DNA from: Amylostereum areolatum
Lineage: Eukaryota > Basidiomycota > Agaricomycetes > Russulales > Stereaceae
NCBI GenBank assembly: GCA_012932865.1
Contig: SAXG01000069.1
Coordinates: 124,001 to 188,000, forward strand
Direction of reading: 5' to 3'
Length of the DNA: 64,000 nt
Below the pieces are notes generated by a model that saw nothing but the letters and a program-made list of their open reading frames with translations, was not told the origin of the DNA and searched no databases. The translations under genes and the position numbers were made by a program. This document shows positions 1 through 11,600 of this stretch, one piece after another; the first letter of the stretch is position 1; each line of letters starts with the position of its first letter.

Positions 1-253
1 AAAGAGGACGGTCTAGGAAAAAGGGACACAGAGGAGAGACTTATATATGTACAGGATCAATGATGCAATAATAGTGCGAGCGGGAGAGAACAATAAAGAA
101 AAGGAGGAGGACGGGGTCTAGAGTGATGATGTCATAGATGGAAAGATAAGAGGAGTCAGGTTGACAACCTCATGTGATAGGAAATAGAGACATGGAGTCA
201 TGTGACCAAACACGATGCAGCGAAAAGGGAAAGGATCGAGGCAATCCGTGATA
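1..253 (-). repeat. Ty3/gypsy LTR (family Gyp-A), cut by window edge
   Basis: This is a 3' LTR in minus orientation that runs off the left edge. It matches the sequences at 33862-34267 (minus) and 19456 onward (plus), including a TATATAAG promoter box. The purine-rich tract next to it (minus reading AAAGAGGGGGTAA) is a good polypurine tract. The LTR start reads TATCACGG here and TGTCACGG in the 19456 copy. Confidence 0.75.
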
Positions 254-1024
254 TTACCCCCTCTTTAAGGTGTGCTTTTGCTGGGAGTGCGAGTTTGTCA
301 TTCATTGTGGATGCAAGGAATTTGGCCTGGGTCAGACCCAATGATTTTAGTGATCATGACACATTGGGACGGAGGTGGTGGAACTCAGTAATAGCATCCT
401 TGGCATACGTTAATGCAGAGGCCGGTCTCCATTTGTTCTCGGAGTCGGGGTGTCCAAGCCATTTGACGAGGTATTCAATGCCACATTTGTTGTGTGTGGG
501 TCATGAGTCAAGGATGGCTTCAATCTCGTACTCCTCGTCTTTATCAACCAGTTCTGGAGGTGGTTGAGTGAAGTTGGGGCCATGGGCATCCATCTCTTTG
601 TATGCTGAGAGAAATGAGGCATGGAAGACAGGGTGGATAAGTCATTTAGGAGGGAGTTGAAGGTGGTAAGTCACTAGTCCAAGGACATCGGTGATGATAA
701 ATGGGCTATGCTGTTTTCCTGTGAGCTTAGCTTTTGGACGTGTGGTCTTCAGGTTCTTACCATCCAGCCAGACCTTGTCACCAACTTCAAAGCGCACTCC
801 TTCCTATATTGAGTCACCATTGTAGTGCTTCATCAGGTCACTTGCCGTTTCAAGACTTGCTTGCGATTCCTTGTATATGTCTTCAAGGTGCTGGAAGCAT
901 TCTTCAATGGTGAGGTTTTTGGAGATGGGGTTGACGGAGGGGATCATTGTCAGCAGAAAACCATAAAGCAGCTCAAATAGGGTGCAACCTGTAGCTGAAT
1001 GGATGTGAATGTTGTGTGAAAATT
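254..1024 (-). pseudogene. Ty3/gypsy chromovirus integrase C-terminus with chromodomain (decayed)
   Basis: Read on the minus strand, this segment encodes the end of a gypsy Pol polyprotein. From about 1020 down it shows the GPY/F-type integrase tail (VGDKVWLDGKNLKTTRPKAK, then [15 protein letters not shown]), followed by a chromodomain ([22 protein letters not shown]) at about 550-380. A chromodomain at this position is typical of chromoviruses and is thought to steer integration to heterochromatin. The frame is broken by several stops, including one inside the chromodomain where the related copy at 34900-35160 has Arg (CGA to TGA). A more intact relative of the same region lies at 34268-35160. 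It is a dead 3' fragment; reverse transcriptase and RNase H are absent. Confidence 0.8.
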
Positions 1025-1390
1025 TGTCATGGATCGCTCCATTTCTCTCTTCCCTTGCAGACCTCGTACACGCGACACGTCATGGCACATAACTGTCCTT
1101 TGCATCACATGCTCCAACAATGTCATTGCCCGGACTTCCGAGCAGGGCTCCACATCCTTATCTATGATATCACTGCTCCGGACTTCCGTCCTCCACCCCA
1201 TGACTCCTTTCTTATTGTTTCCCCTGCTCGCACCACTATTGTATTGCATCGCACCATTGTTCCCACTTGTATATAAGGACAGTGTTTCTCTTCCCTTTTC
1301 CCTAGACTGTCTATCTCATCATACGGTACTGTAGCACATGTTACACTACCCTAGACCCCGGCACTCCCGAATCTATTGTTTTTTCTTGCT
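1025..1390 (+). repeat. Gyp-A-related gypsy LTR, diverged
   Basis: It begins TGTCATGGATCGC, close to the TGTCACGGATCGC start at 19456. It carries the same block order: a 'ctccggac' segment, a polypyrimidine run, TATATAAGG at 1270-1278 and a 'cttttccctagac' stretch. It abuts the minus-strand integrase fragment in opposite orientation. The right boundary is uncertain. Confidence 0.55.
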
Positions 1391-1712
1391 CCTCCCATTG
1401 TCAGGACTTAGGCGGCTCCTTCGGTCTCATAAACTGTGTTTCTGATACTGAGATACACGTGGTAGTTGTCAGCAGACAAACTGTATGAAACATTGGAACA
1501 CAACCTCCTCACCTCTGTTGGTATCCATGACTTTGCTTGGAGGAGTCGCTTGACAGCAGCACTTGATACTCCTGATCTCTTCTTGTATATTAACTGCTGC
1601 ACTTCTGCAACAGCCTTCCAATATGGCTTGCCCTCTATGTGTTGCATGCGCATTCGGAAAGCCATATTTTCCTCCATTCCAAGCTTGTGTGTGTCCTCCA
1701 TCTGCACGTAGC

Positions 1713-2169
1713 TGTCATGAATGGTCTATAATTTTCTTTTACTTTACATCGGTTACACGCTTTAGGACTTATCGACTTATCACCAGTCCGGCTCCACTTT
1801 GGCCTAGACCCGGTTCATCCATATCCTGCCCAGGCCCACGTGACTCATCTTAGCCCGGGTCTGACACCTTTCTATTGACTCATGCTGTACAATACTGACT
1901 CATGCTATGCTCTTTTACATACGTCTGCTTACTTCTACTTGGTCTGCTTACTGATTGCTATGTATTGGTTGCTTACCTAAGTCTCTCACCTCTCATGTAT
2001 GTAAGGCTTGCTCTCGCTATACATATTCTCTATCTCAAGCTAGTCAATTCTACCAACTTTGCTTGCTTTCACTATCCTGTCACCGTGTCTGATCAGCTCC
2101 CCTTCTTCACCCTCGTTGTCTATTCAGCTTAGTCATAACTTGGTGCCTTTGCACTTGTCACTGCTGACA
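1713..2169 (+). repeat. Solo LTR of gypsy family Gyp-B, with 5-bp target duplication
   Basis: This is a 457-bp sequence beginning TGTCATGAA and ending CTGCTGACA, so the ends form TGTCA...TGACA. It is flanked by a perfect 5-bp duplication GTAGC (1708-1712 and 2170-2174). It is homologous over its length to the minus-strand LTR at 17653-18110. No internal region remains, which is the usual product of LTR-LTR recombination. Confidence 0.9.
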
Positions 2170-3923
2170 GTAGCACCGTGGACAAGGACACCATCTCTTA
2201 TTTTGAATCGTTGCAAAGAGGACTCTGCAGAACAAGGTTAGAATGGGGTGAACAAGAAAAAAAAGGATTTATGGGACCTTTCAGGATAGTTAGACAAACA
2301 AGTGAAAATGTGAGGGTAGAACCAGTGCTCAACACTGTCTGGGGACAAAACCACAATTCCATGCTCGTACACCACAACAAACTCATTGTCGAGGAGAATC
2401 TTGAGGCATGATACAGCTTCCAACGACAATAGGCTATAAATGCCGAGTTTTTGGGTTTAGACCACCCTGCTGCATCAGTTGCAAATTCTTTGAAGTTGTC
2501 AGACAGCTGCGAGTGGAAAAGCTAGTCAGGTTTCAGACACTCAATGTGAATGTGTAAGTAAAGACCTACCCATACAAAGTACGCAATGTTCTCGCACAGA
2601 TGGCACGATGGACGACAATGGCAGTATTTTGACTCACACCATATACTATGCCTGGCCGAGAAGCTGGACACCCTACACTTTAGAAAATCCTACATATTTG
2701 ACATTGGTTCTCATGACTTCTACAACATGCATTCAGCATGACATATATCTTAGGTATCTTTCTGTGTGCTAAAGTAGAGGGAATATGGCATGCTGCAAGT
2801 ACAGTACTTAAATCTTTCTGGAGGAGGCTAAACTCAAGCTTGACTGGGTACCTGAACATTCCGAGTATACCCTTTGCAATGGATGATTCAAAAATCAGAC
2901 AAAATATGTATAATTGAGAGAAAAAAATTATGATTGGATCCCGGTCGATCCAAGGTAAATTGCTCATGAACTTCCTATGCAGTGGGGGTCTCAAACTGGA
3001 GGTGTTATGTTTTGCCCAGTTTTGCAGATCTACGAGATCTCCCTCAAATATCTCAATAGTCTTCAGATTGTTGAGATCTCAAACAAAATATGAGGTTGTA
3101 GGAGAAGAACAGTGAGATGCCTCTATCCAGCTACCCAGGCTGTCCAGGTTCCTGACCAGGCACAGTAGCTTGGCCACAGTTTTGTGTTGCCAAATTGTGC
3201 CACATATGTTTCATCCAATCCCAACATCATAGCAATGATATAGCGAGGACGGGTGCATCCTGGTTCTGCAGGACTGTCCTGCAGCTTTTGATTTACCTGG
3301 AGAAACACCTCCAAAGTATAGAGCTCCCCATGGAGGCGTTGAGACAGTTTGTCAGAACCTGGTTGCCACCAAAGTTCGTATGGTTTATGGTGGAACTGTT
3401 CATGATTGACAGTGTTAGTGAGTTTGTCCTATAAGACACCAACCAGTGGTCGATGGAAGAATTCACCAGTGCAGTATTCAGCCAAGCTATGTTTGGGTAT
3501 TGGGTTCTTGACAGAGATGGATACATAGACCAGTGTTGCTACCCATCTATTGCCGCCAGCAGGTAAAGGCATATTATCCCACTCTTTCAAGTTATCCTCT
3601 GGCTCTGGAATGAACTCGGAGGGCCCATCCTTGAGCTGTGTAGGGATGCTATTCCAGTAAACAGAGCTTATATCCTCGGGCTGAAACAGTGGATGACCGA
3701 TGATGGTGAAAAGATCATAGAGATGTTTACAAGATTTTTGGGAGGTCTCCTTGTACCAGGTCCAACTAGGTCCAAACATGCCTCGCCATCTCGTTTGGAA
3801 ACAGAAATATATTCTGTGTTGGCACCGTGTCATTTGAATGTGGTGTTTTCAGGTCAGGACCCAGTAGACCTGAATAAAGCGTGTTTTATTGGGGATTGAA
3901 GAGGGGGCCTTCAGGGGGGTAGG

Positions 3924-4132
3924 TGTTGAAAACACAGAGGGACCTTCAGTCATAAAGTGAAACACAAAGTGGACTGGCCGGGGATTGAACCCAGGACCTC
4001 CCATATTCTAGAAGGGTGCTCTAACCAACTGAGCTACCTGTCCGATAGTGGGAACAGGTTGGTAGTTGATATAGAGAATATCACCGAGCTCTGATTGTGT
4101 GCAACAGGCCAGGGCTTAGCCTTATTTCAACA
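3924..4132 (-). repeat. TRIM solo LTR carrying a tRNA-like sequence
   Basis: A 209-bp unit with perfect 8-bp terminal inverted repeats TGTTGAAA...TTTCAACA and a perfect 5-bp target duplication GTAGG (3919-3923, 4133-4137). It matches the LTRs of the complete TRIM elements at 29048 and 34409 almost base for base. Its sense strand, judged from the full elements, is minus. Confidence 0.93.
3970..4043 (-). tRNA. tRNA-like sequence inside TRIM LTR
   Basis: A 74-nt cloverleaf reads on the minus strand with an intact A box (TAGCTCAGTTGG), a nearly consensus B box (GGTTCAATCCC) and a 3' discriminator A. By position the anticodon triplet is AGA, but there is no long variable arm, so it is not a normal tRNA-Ser. 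The acceptor stem has one A-A mismatch and the anticodon stem one T-T mismatch. It is best seen as a tRNA-derived element part rather than a decoding tRNA. Confidence 0.6.
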
Positions 4133-4639
4133 GTAGGAGAGGGTGGGCTTGTCGTATATGACAAGTGCGCAGGTTGGACATGTTTCTCAGGGTTGTGGCA
4201 GGGGAAATGGGAGGAAAAGTATCAGCAAATATTCCAAATAAGTTGCGAGAGGAGTCTAAGACAGGTAGACCACGACAACTTGTATCAGTATTCAGTGGGG
4301 CAGGGGTTATGTGGGGTGGGGGCAATGGAGCAGCTGCAGTTGGGAGGTCATCACAACCGTATTGACGAACATTCTGCAAGGAGTATTTTGGTCGACCACA
4401 CAGAACAGGAACTTCACCAATAGAGAAAGTTGAAGTGTGGCCCTCAGCATTGATAGGTGACTCATTCAAAGACTAGCTCTCGAGCTGTATCATATTGCAC
4501 CAGGAAGTGCCACCATCTTGAGGGATATATACCATCGCCCTCTGGGTGTTCCATCAGACTGGTGTTGCCGTGATTCACATTTCAGCTCTTAGTAAGGGTG
4601 GCCACAGAACATGGTGTCTAGAGGCAACAAGAGCTGCTG

Positions 4640-5300
4640 TGAGAAAAGTGATCTCTCATGCGATAACAGAGAACATACCTCGAAGCAATGCACATTCGTC
4701 AGCAAAAGGCCGTATGCCGTTGGGCAGGTTGTGAAGGACAGGAATGGGGCAACCGGGAGAAGAGAACACGTTGGGAGTTGTCTAGAGCATGTCTAGGGGT
4801 GACAAGAGTACCATGAGCAAAGTGATCTCTCACGAGATAGTCAATAACATACCTCGAAGCGACACACACACACCATGAGGGTGCAAAGGGTTAGGTGCCG
4901 TTGGGCAGGATGTGACCACCAGCGCTACGGGCACAGGGCAGTAAGGTGACGAGAACACATCAGGAGCTTTCAACAACCCCGTAAGTGAGCTGATCTCTCA
5001 CACGATAAACAAGATGCACACCCCATATTCTAGTTGCTGTGTGTGCATCTTTCATAGACATGCAGTCGGCGGACAAAGTCTTCTGGGTTGGGGGGAGAGA
5101 GCACATCGGAAGCCTTCAACAGCCCCATGAGTAAGCTAATCTCTCATGTGATGAATAGGATGCTCACATCATGTTCCATTTGTTATGTGTGTGAAGTCTT
5201 CCGGGCTGGGGCAAAGAGAACATGTCAGGAGCCTTCAAGAGCCTTGTGAGCGGTATGGTCTCTCATATGATGAATAGAACACTCACATTGATACATTGTG
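4640..5300. repeat. Degenerate tandem array, about 120-175-bp units
   Basis: A core reading roughly 'gatctctcaYRcgataa...gaacayac' recurs five times, with its TCTCTCA at 4652, 4826, 4994, 5140 and 5259. Spacing falls from 174 to 119 bp. Between cores lie related blocks ('gttgggcagg', 'gagaacacatcaggagc', 'ccttcaa'). It may be a diverged minisatellite or repeated intron/exon remnants, since some units contain GTAAGT or GTGAG-like starts. No coding potential is convincing. Confidence 0.6.
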
Positions 5301-5339
5301 TGCGTAGCCTTTGTAGATGTTCTGAACACCCAGTGGTGG

Positions 5340-7310
5340 AGCCTCAGAGAAAAGCAGTCCCATGGCAGTGAAAAGTGGTGGCAAGAGGCAATACATGTTG
5401 GCTTACATCAGTTGTGGTAGAGAATCCCAAACAAAGCCAAACAAGTGCAATATCTTCAGTGTGGTGAGGATTCTCTACTTGTCCCAAACAACACAAGCAC
5501 TCACTTTGCAGGATTATGACCATGACATTTTTCCCCCACCCCACCAACCTCTACCTAGGTAGGTCTCTGTAATAGCTTGTGTGATAATTGTTTTCTAACT
5601 GACTTGATATTTCAGCTCCCGCCTCTGCCGCCACCCGGGTTCTGCTCTCCTCAGGTGCTCTCCCGCACTTCACACTGGTCAACCCAACGCAGCATATCCC
5701 CCGTCAAGCAGGCCTCCTCTGTTGGCAAATTCTCACCCACATTCCTCCAATCTATTTACTTCAGTCCCATGCCGTCTCCTCCTAAATCTCCTCTCCCTCA
5801 TCTAGTCGTCCAGGCCCTGGGGGTCGTCTCACTCCTATCGCTCATCCTATGGGTCCCAACGAGGGTGCGAAGTTGTGTGACGAGGTCTATCGCCAACTGA
5901 GCCAGAGGGACATTCACAGAGGTGTATTAGCTCCTTATGGTCCCTGGTCCCCTTGCCGCTCTCGCATTTATGGAAGAAGATGATTATAACAATGAAGAAC
6001 CTATCTCCCACCTGTCGATCAGGCAGCTGAAGGACGAGGTCTCAGACAGCGCCATCCAGGCCTAATTGCAAGGATAGATGGGTGGGTCATATTCTCGCGA
6101 TCTATCCAATTTGGTATTGACAGTTCACTTCAGCAGGCCCCACAGCCTCTTCTGTATCATCCGCATCAGCATCCAATTTTGTTTGTGTGGTATAGCTTTG
6201 TCCTTGCTTTCCGTTTGTATGTCATAGACTCCATACTCTCTGTCATCCTCCCTTTGACCATCCCTTTCTCTGACCCTTATTCCCCATTGCTTTGGAGACA
6301 TTTGGTTAGGTGTATTATGCATATTGTTTTTGTATTGTTTATGTGCTGTTTTATCTATTGTCACAATAATGATTGCTTTGTTTGTACTATACACTATGTG
6401 ACACCAGAAAAAACTTGTTGCTTCGCTCCAGCCTGCATGGCACGGAGAGCTTGTCGTCATGGCCATTGGGTCGAAAAACCGGGTGGTTAGCATGCGAGGC
6501 GACGCTCAGGCAGCTATGGCCGATGCCGCTGTACAAAAGTAGGTCCATCTTCCTCATCTCACCTTTGTTTCTGGGACTGATCGCGACCTTGTCACCGCCA
6601 TAGGTTTGTACTTCGCGTCCAAGCTGATTTTGCCGTGGTGGAAGAGTTTGAATTGCCTTACGACATCTCTACCGATATCTGATGACTGTTCCCCTTCCAA
6701 TCCATCCCTCAGCTGCTAGTACATGTACTTTGCCACATTATTCTTCATCTGCACATTATAACCTCTCACCTACATGTCCATTGAATGAGAGTGTGTCGCC
6801 GTCATCCTGTCCTTGCCCTGTCACAGTTCTCCGCCGAGTCGCCGTCAATCATGGTAATGTGACTCGTGCGAATGTATCGCTCTCCGATGTGTGCGCCCAT
6901 GGCTAAGAGAAGATGTTATTACAGTAGGATCACGAATCATGGTCCTCGCTATAAAGAGGCCATATCCATCACCCAGTCTTTCAATCTTGTCCGTATGGAG
7001 TATGTGTCGATTGTAGCTCACCTTGGTCGAAAACACGGCTCGACATGCAAGAGCACGTGCATACAATGAATACGAGCCCATTCTCAATAAGGCCATTGCA
7101 TACGGTCTAGTAACATGTCTGAGAAGACTCAAGATCTCCCTCCTCAATGTCGTTGAACAACCTGGTATACAGTTTTAGCGTAACACACCTGTCCTGTCCC
7201 ACCACAATAAGAGCATGCACAGATCATGACGGGAGTGCACACACTGCAGGAGTCAGCTTTCTGAGCATCTAATTTCCTTCTCTATCAAACCACTGGTAGT
7301 TTTCTTCCTT
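5340..7310. other. Unidentified region with scraps of open frame
   Basis: No family is recognisable. Short plus-strand frames occur near 5870-6070 (an acidic stretch MEEDDYNNEEPISHLSIRQL at about 5970) and near 6450-6690 (a stretch containing GTDRDLVTAIGLYFASK), each broken by stops. This could be the decayed remains of one multi-exon gene or element. Codon patterns do not extend far in any frame. Confidence 0.3.
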
Positions 7311-7319
7311 TCACTTTTT

Positions 7320-7971
7320 CTCATCCTCACACTATAGAGAGCCAGTTAAACATATATATTCAGGTAGGTATGGTGCAGGAGACCCCATGCGCACCAGTGC
7401 CATGTGCGTGGGGGGCATGGGAAGGCATGTCTGACGTGCAAGCAGGCAGTGGCGGTGCATGCGTGTCAGTAGCCTCTGCGCATCAACAGCAGAGGGTGGG
7501 GTGTGCAGGCTGATGGTGTAGGACAAAGGAGTGCGGAGGCGGGCGCGTTGGGTGCAAGTGCATATGTGTCAGACATAAGCGTGGGAGGGTGTGTGCGTGA
7601 GGGTGGGGGGCATGTGTGAGAGCATGTACAAGGGGCGAGGTGACAGCATTGAAGCATGGGGACAGGGATAAAGCACAGTTGAGGCAGGATAGGGACACAT
7701 TGAGGGCGGCAATGTGTGGATTGAGGCATGCAGGTTGGGGACAAGAGAGAGAGGAAAGGGGGGGTCATTGAAGGCAGGTGCGTAGCTTGAGCACGGGTGA
7801 CGGCAATAGTGATGGCATGGAAGCTGAGGGTGGGGATGGGCAGGGTCAGTGTGTGTATGAGGGTACCAAGAGTGGAGAACAAACCTCAGGGGCAAGCGCA
7901 TTCAGGCACGCCCGCATTGAGCTGGGGGCGAGCACGAGTGTGCCCACTGGGGGCAGAGGCATACACTGGGG
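7320..7971. repeat. GTG/CAC-rich low-complexity tract
   Basis: The plus strand is rich in gtgcg, gcatg and ggtggg words; the minus strand is correspondingly CAC/GCC-rich. It resembles in composition, in the opposite orientation, the CACGCC-rich tract at 39800-40500. Open frames across it are a product of composition and do not look coding. Confidence 0.5.
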
Positions 7972-8152
7972 TGTTGAAGATATTCCTTTATGTCTGATTT
8001 CTACGCCTTTATTCCGTTCTATCTCCGTTCTATTCGCTTCTATTCCGCTCCATTCACCCTCTTATCGTCTCATTCCGCATCTATACCCTCACATGCCCTC
8101 TCCACTTCACCCACTGTTCGCTATTGTACTGTACTTACTGTAGTTCAGCCTG
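7972..8152 (+). repeat. Left part of a split copia LTR (fragment F)
   Basis: It is the first 181 bp of a 451-bp copia LTR in plus orientation, beginning TGTTGAAG and stopping at GCCTG directly against copy A. Fragment E at 20952-21226 is the other 275 bp. Together they make 456 bp, which equals 451 plus a 5-bp duplication (GCCTG). Confidence 0.9.
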
Positions 8153-8603
8153 TGTTGAAGTCGCAGTTGAAGGGGCTAGCCAACTAGCTAGGGACGCTCA
8201 GAACTGACACAAACAGTGGATTGCTGCAGCACAGAATGAGCGACTGAGAAACAAGACAGAAACGAGCAAAGGGCATACCTGCAGCACAGAATGAGCGACT
8301 GAGGAGGAGCAGACGCGTGTGGCTGCAGGTAGAGGCCATGGAGCGTGGGAGGAAACTCGGAATAAGCCGAGAATCGACCTAAAGCGGTAACTAACTCGAA
8401 ACTGAAGCTAGGGAAGCTAGCTCAGGCTGAACTACAGTAAGTACAGTACAATAGCGAACAGTGGGTGAAGTGGAGAGGGCATGTGAGGGTATAGACGCGG
8501 AATTAGATGATAATAGGGTGAATGGAGCGGAATAGACGCGAATAGAAGGGAGATAGAACAGAATAAAGGCGTAGAAATCAGACATAAACGAATATCTTCA
8601 ACA
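8153..8603 (-). repeat. 3' LTR of copia A
   Basis: 451 bp with terminal inverted repeats TGTTGAAG/CTTCAACA. It belongs to the type I variant, shared with 13641-14091, 21227-21677 and 33411-33861. Confidence 0.95.
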
Positions 8604-8614
8604 CTCCCCCGTGA
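8604..8614 (-). promoter_or_regulatory. Polypurine tract of copia A
   Basis: The minus-strand sequence CACGGGGGAG lies immediately upstream of the 3' LTR, where plus-strand DNA synthesis is primed. The same tract precedes the 3' LTRs of copies B and C. Confidence 0.8.
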
Positions 8615-8622
8615 TGAGACGC

Positions 8623-11600
8623 CTACTCGAGTCCCATCATCTCCCTGCAGCGCACAACGCGCTCACGAGGCAGCGCCTTCGTCAGGATGTCGGCCGGCAT
8701 CTCGTTTGTCCCCACAAACTTGAGAACAATCCGGCCGGCCTCCACTTCGTCTCGCAGCCAGTAGAAGCGCAGGTCGAGGTGCTTCATGCGTCCATGATGC
8801 TCGGGATTCTTTGAGACGTTGATAGACGACTGATTGTCCGAGTACAGGAGCGAAGCGCCCTCGACTGTGTAGCCAAACTCAGAGAGCAGGTTGCGCATCC
8901 AGACGATCTCCTTGCCAGCCTCGACGGCAGCAATGTACTCCGCCTCGGTCGTCGACTGTGCGACGAGCGATTGGAGGCGAGAGCTCCAGCTGACAGCGCC
9001 AGAACCAATGCGGACGAGATACCCGCCTGTGGAGCGGCCATTGTCGACGTTTCCGCCATGGTCCGAGTCTGTGAAGGTGGTGAACAGCTCGGAGTCGTCG
9101 GTCGGCCTGTACACGAGCTTCAAGTCCTTCGTGCCCTGGAGGTACTTGAACAGATGCTGGACGGCGCGCCAATGCTGAGGACCTGGGTCCGAAATGAAGC
9201 GGCAGAGATTGGAGACAGTGTAGGCGATGTCTGGACGGGTCGCAGTCGCGATGTAGAGCAGGGAGCCGACGGCGCTGCCATAGGGCACCTTTTGCATGAA
9301 TTCGCGCTCAGAAGCGTTCTGGGGCGACATGGCCTTCGTCAGACGCGAGCCAGGAAGCATAGGCGTGGTGACAGGGTGGCAGTCGGCGTGATTGTAGCGC
9401 GCAAGCGTGTCGATGATGTACTGGCGCTGGGAGAGGAAGAGGGTGCGAAGGGAGCGGTCTCGAGTGATGTGGATGCCAAGGAGGAAGGAGGTGGGGCCGA
9501 GGTCTCGCAGCTTGAAGTGCGTGCGAAGAGTGGCGATGATCTCGTCGAGAACAGGCTCCGAATTCGACGCCAGGGTGCCGTCGTCGACGAAGACAGGGAG
9601 GAGAACGCGCACAGCGTCGCGCTGGAGCACGTAGATTGACGCGTCGCTGTAGATGCAGCGGAATCCCATCTTGTCGCACAGGACCTCCATCAGCTTGATC
9701 TTCCACAGGCGAGCGGCCTGCTTGAGGCCGTAGATCGACTTCTGCAGCTTGCAGACCGCGCCAGGAGGACCCTCCTCGAAGCCTTCAGGCTGCTTCATGT
9801 AGACCTCCGCATCGAGGTCGCCATTGATGAAGGCATGGGAGATGTCGATGGAGCGCAGGTGGAGATCCTCGACGGCGGCGAGGGCGAGGACAGTGCGGAT
9901 GGCCTGGAACTTGGCAGTGGGAGCGAAGGTCTCGAAGTAGTCGAAGCCAGGACGCTGGGAAAAGCCCTTCGCGACGACGCGCGCCTTGTAGCGCTCGATG
10001 GAGCCGTCCTCCTTGCGCTTGACCTTGAAGACCCAGCGCGATGCGACGGCGTGCGCGCCAGGGGGAAGGGAAGCGATAGACCAGGTGCCATTGGCTGCAT
10101 GCGCGTCGAGCTCCTCTCTGCACGCTGCAAGCCACATCTCCGCGTCTGGACGCTGCATAGCCTGCCTGTAGGAGAGCGGCTCGCCGTCTGCGGATAGAAG
10201 GGCAGTCTCCAACGCGGTGTGGATGGCAAAGGCGGCCTCAGGCGTCTCCTGCGCAGAGTAGACGTCGTCATTCGCCCACGGCTCAGGAGAGTCGCTGTGA
10301 GCATCGTCCTCCTCGTCGGATTCGACTGCAGGAAGCGGCTCGCGCACTTTCGCCTTGGAGGGCACTGGTTGAGGCTGCCAGCTGTTCGATCGCGCCTTGA
10401 CCACGGCGTCGCGCGTGCTACGGCGCAGAGGACCGGTGGGCGAGGCGGCGCGCTTCCTCCCTCGAGGAGCAGGCCGCGAAGGACCCGCATGTGGAGAGGG
10501 AGGTGCAGGATCGGCTGCAGGCGGCGCAGGAGCGGGATCGGCCGCATCCTGATCATGCTCATCAGCAGGCGGAGCTGGAGGCAGATCAGGCTCGTCTTGC
10601 TCAGCAGAGGACGAGTCGTCGTCTCCCCCGGCATCCAGCACCAGCTGAGAGGGAGCAGGCTCCGATGGAGGCGGAGGAGGGAAGAGGGGAGCGGAAGGCG
10701 AGGGCAGGAGCGGCTTGTTGAGCCTGGAGCGAGGGAAATCGCGCTCATCAAAGTCGGCGCGCTCGCAAATGATGACCTTCTTCGCTATAGGGTCCCAGAA
10801 CTTCCAGCCTTTGTACCCCTCCGGATACCCGATGAAGGCGGCCTTCACCATGTGCGGCTGCAGGCCCTTGCGCTTGTCGCGCTGGATATGGACGTATGCG
10901 GTGCATCCCCACACGCGCAGACGACTCACATCCGGCTTGGACCCGTGCCAGAGCTCGAAGGGCGTGGTGTGCGCCTTGATGGCGGCGGTGGGCAGGCGGT
11001 TGCGGACGTGGATGTAGGCACTGAGCGCTTCTCCCCAGAAAGACGCAGGCAGGCCGGACTCCGCAAGCATCGCGGTGACACCCTCCTCAATGGTGCGATT
11101 TGCACGCTCCGCCACGCCGTTCTGCTGAGGGCGATTGCGCGTCGTATGACGGCGCTCGATCCCGTGCAGCGAACAGAACTCGTCCATGTTGCGCCCCATG
11201 TACTCGCCCCCCTTGTCGTCCTGCAGCGCGAGCAGCTTCTCGCCTGTCTGCTTCTCGGCCCACGCTTTGAAGTCCTTGAACGCCTCGTACTGGTCCGACT
11301 TCTTGCGAAGCAGGTAGACGGCGTAGAAACGCGAGGCGGCGTCGATGTAGAGGACCCAGTAGCGATAGCCAGAGGCGGTGCGGACTGGAAGCGGACCGTG
11401 CAGGTCAGAGTGGACGAGGGCGAGGCGCTTTGTGTAGACGGTGGTAGAGGAGGGGAACGGGTCGGCATGCATCTTGCCAGCGAGGCAGGGCTCGCAGATA
11501 GGGTCGGGCTTCTCTAACGAGTTGAAGACGAGACCGGTGACGAGATTCTCGCGCACTATGCGCTGGAGACCAGCGTGGTTGAAGTGAGCCAGGCGGCGGT

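Larger units (their letters stand above)
1408..4469 (-). pseudogene. Plavaka-like fungal DNA transposase, decayed and interrupted
   Basis: Minus-strand fragments in several frames line up with the large basidiomycete protein family I know as Plavaka-like transposases. In order: 3833-3430 (FHRPLV, then HFHHKPYELWWQPG), 3314-3123 (LQDSPAEPGCTRPRYIIAMM, FGNTKLWP), 2429-2240 (LLDNEFVVVYEHGIVV, HWFYPHIFT, NYPE), and 1707-1408 (VQMEDTHKLG, SSAAVKRLLQ). The match rests on remembered family motifs, not on a search. A gypsy solo LTR (1713-2169) splits it, and removing that LTR with one copy of its 5-bp duplication rejoins a CPCPRC-type motif to the downstream part. A TRIM solo LTR (3924-4132) sits in its 5' part, and 4469-4133 may be the N-terminal region. 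Stops and frameshifts make it inactive. Confidence 0.65.

Noticed and set aside
3970..4043. Ordinary nuclear tRNA genes (seven cloverleaf sequences)
   Set aside because: All seven lie at the same place within TRIM LTRs. The anticodon AGA would mean Ser, yet there is no long variable arm, and two stems have mismatches. They are annotated as tRNA-like parts of the element.
4640..5300. CRISPR array
   Set aside because: Repeats are diverged, spacing is irregular, and the genome is eukaryotic.
7320..7971. Pro/His-rich protein gene on the minus strand
   Set aside because: Several overlapping frames are equally open and the translation follows simple CAC/GCC words; no start context, introns or motif support a gene.
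10219..11517. A 432-codon open frame on the plus strand across copia A, with equivalents in B and C
   Set aside because: It is antisense to the integrase-reverse transcriptase part of the intact polyprotein. Its Arg-rich composition and recurrence only where copia sequence occurs show it is a by-product of high-GC codon use.
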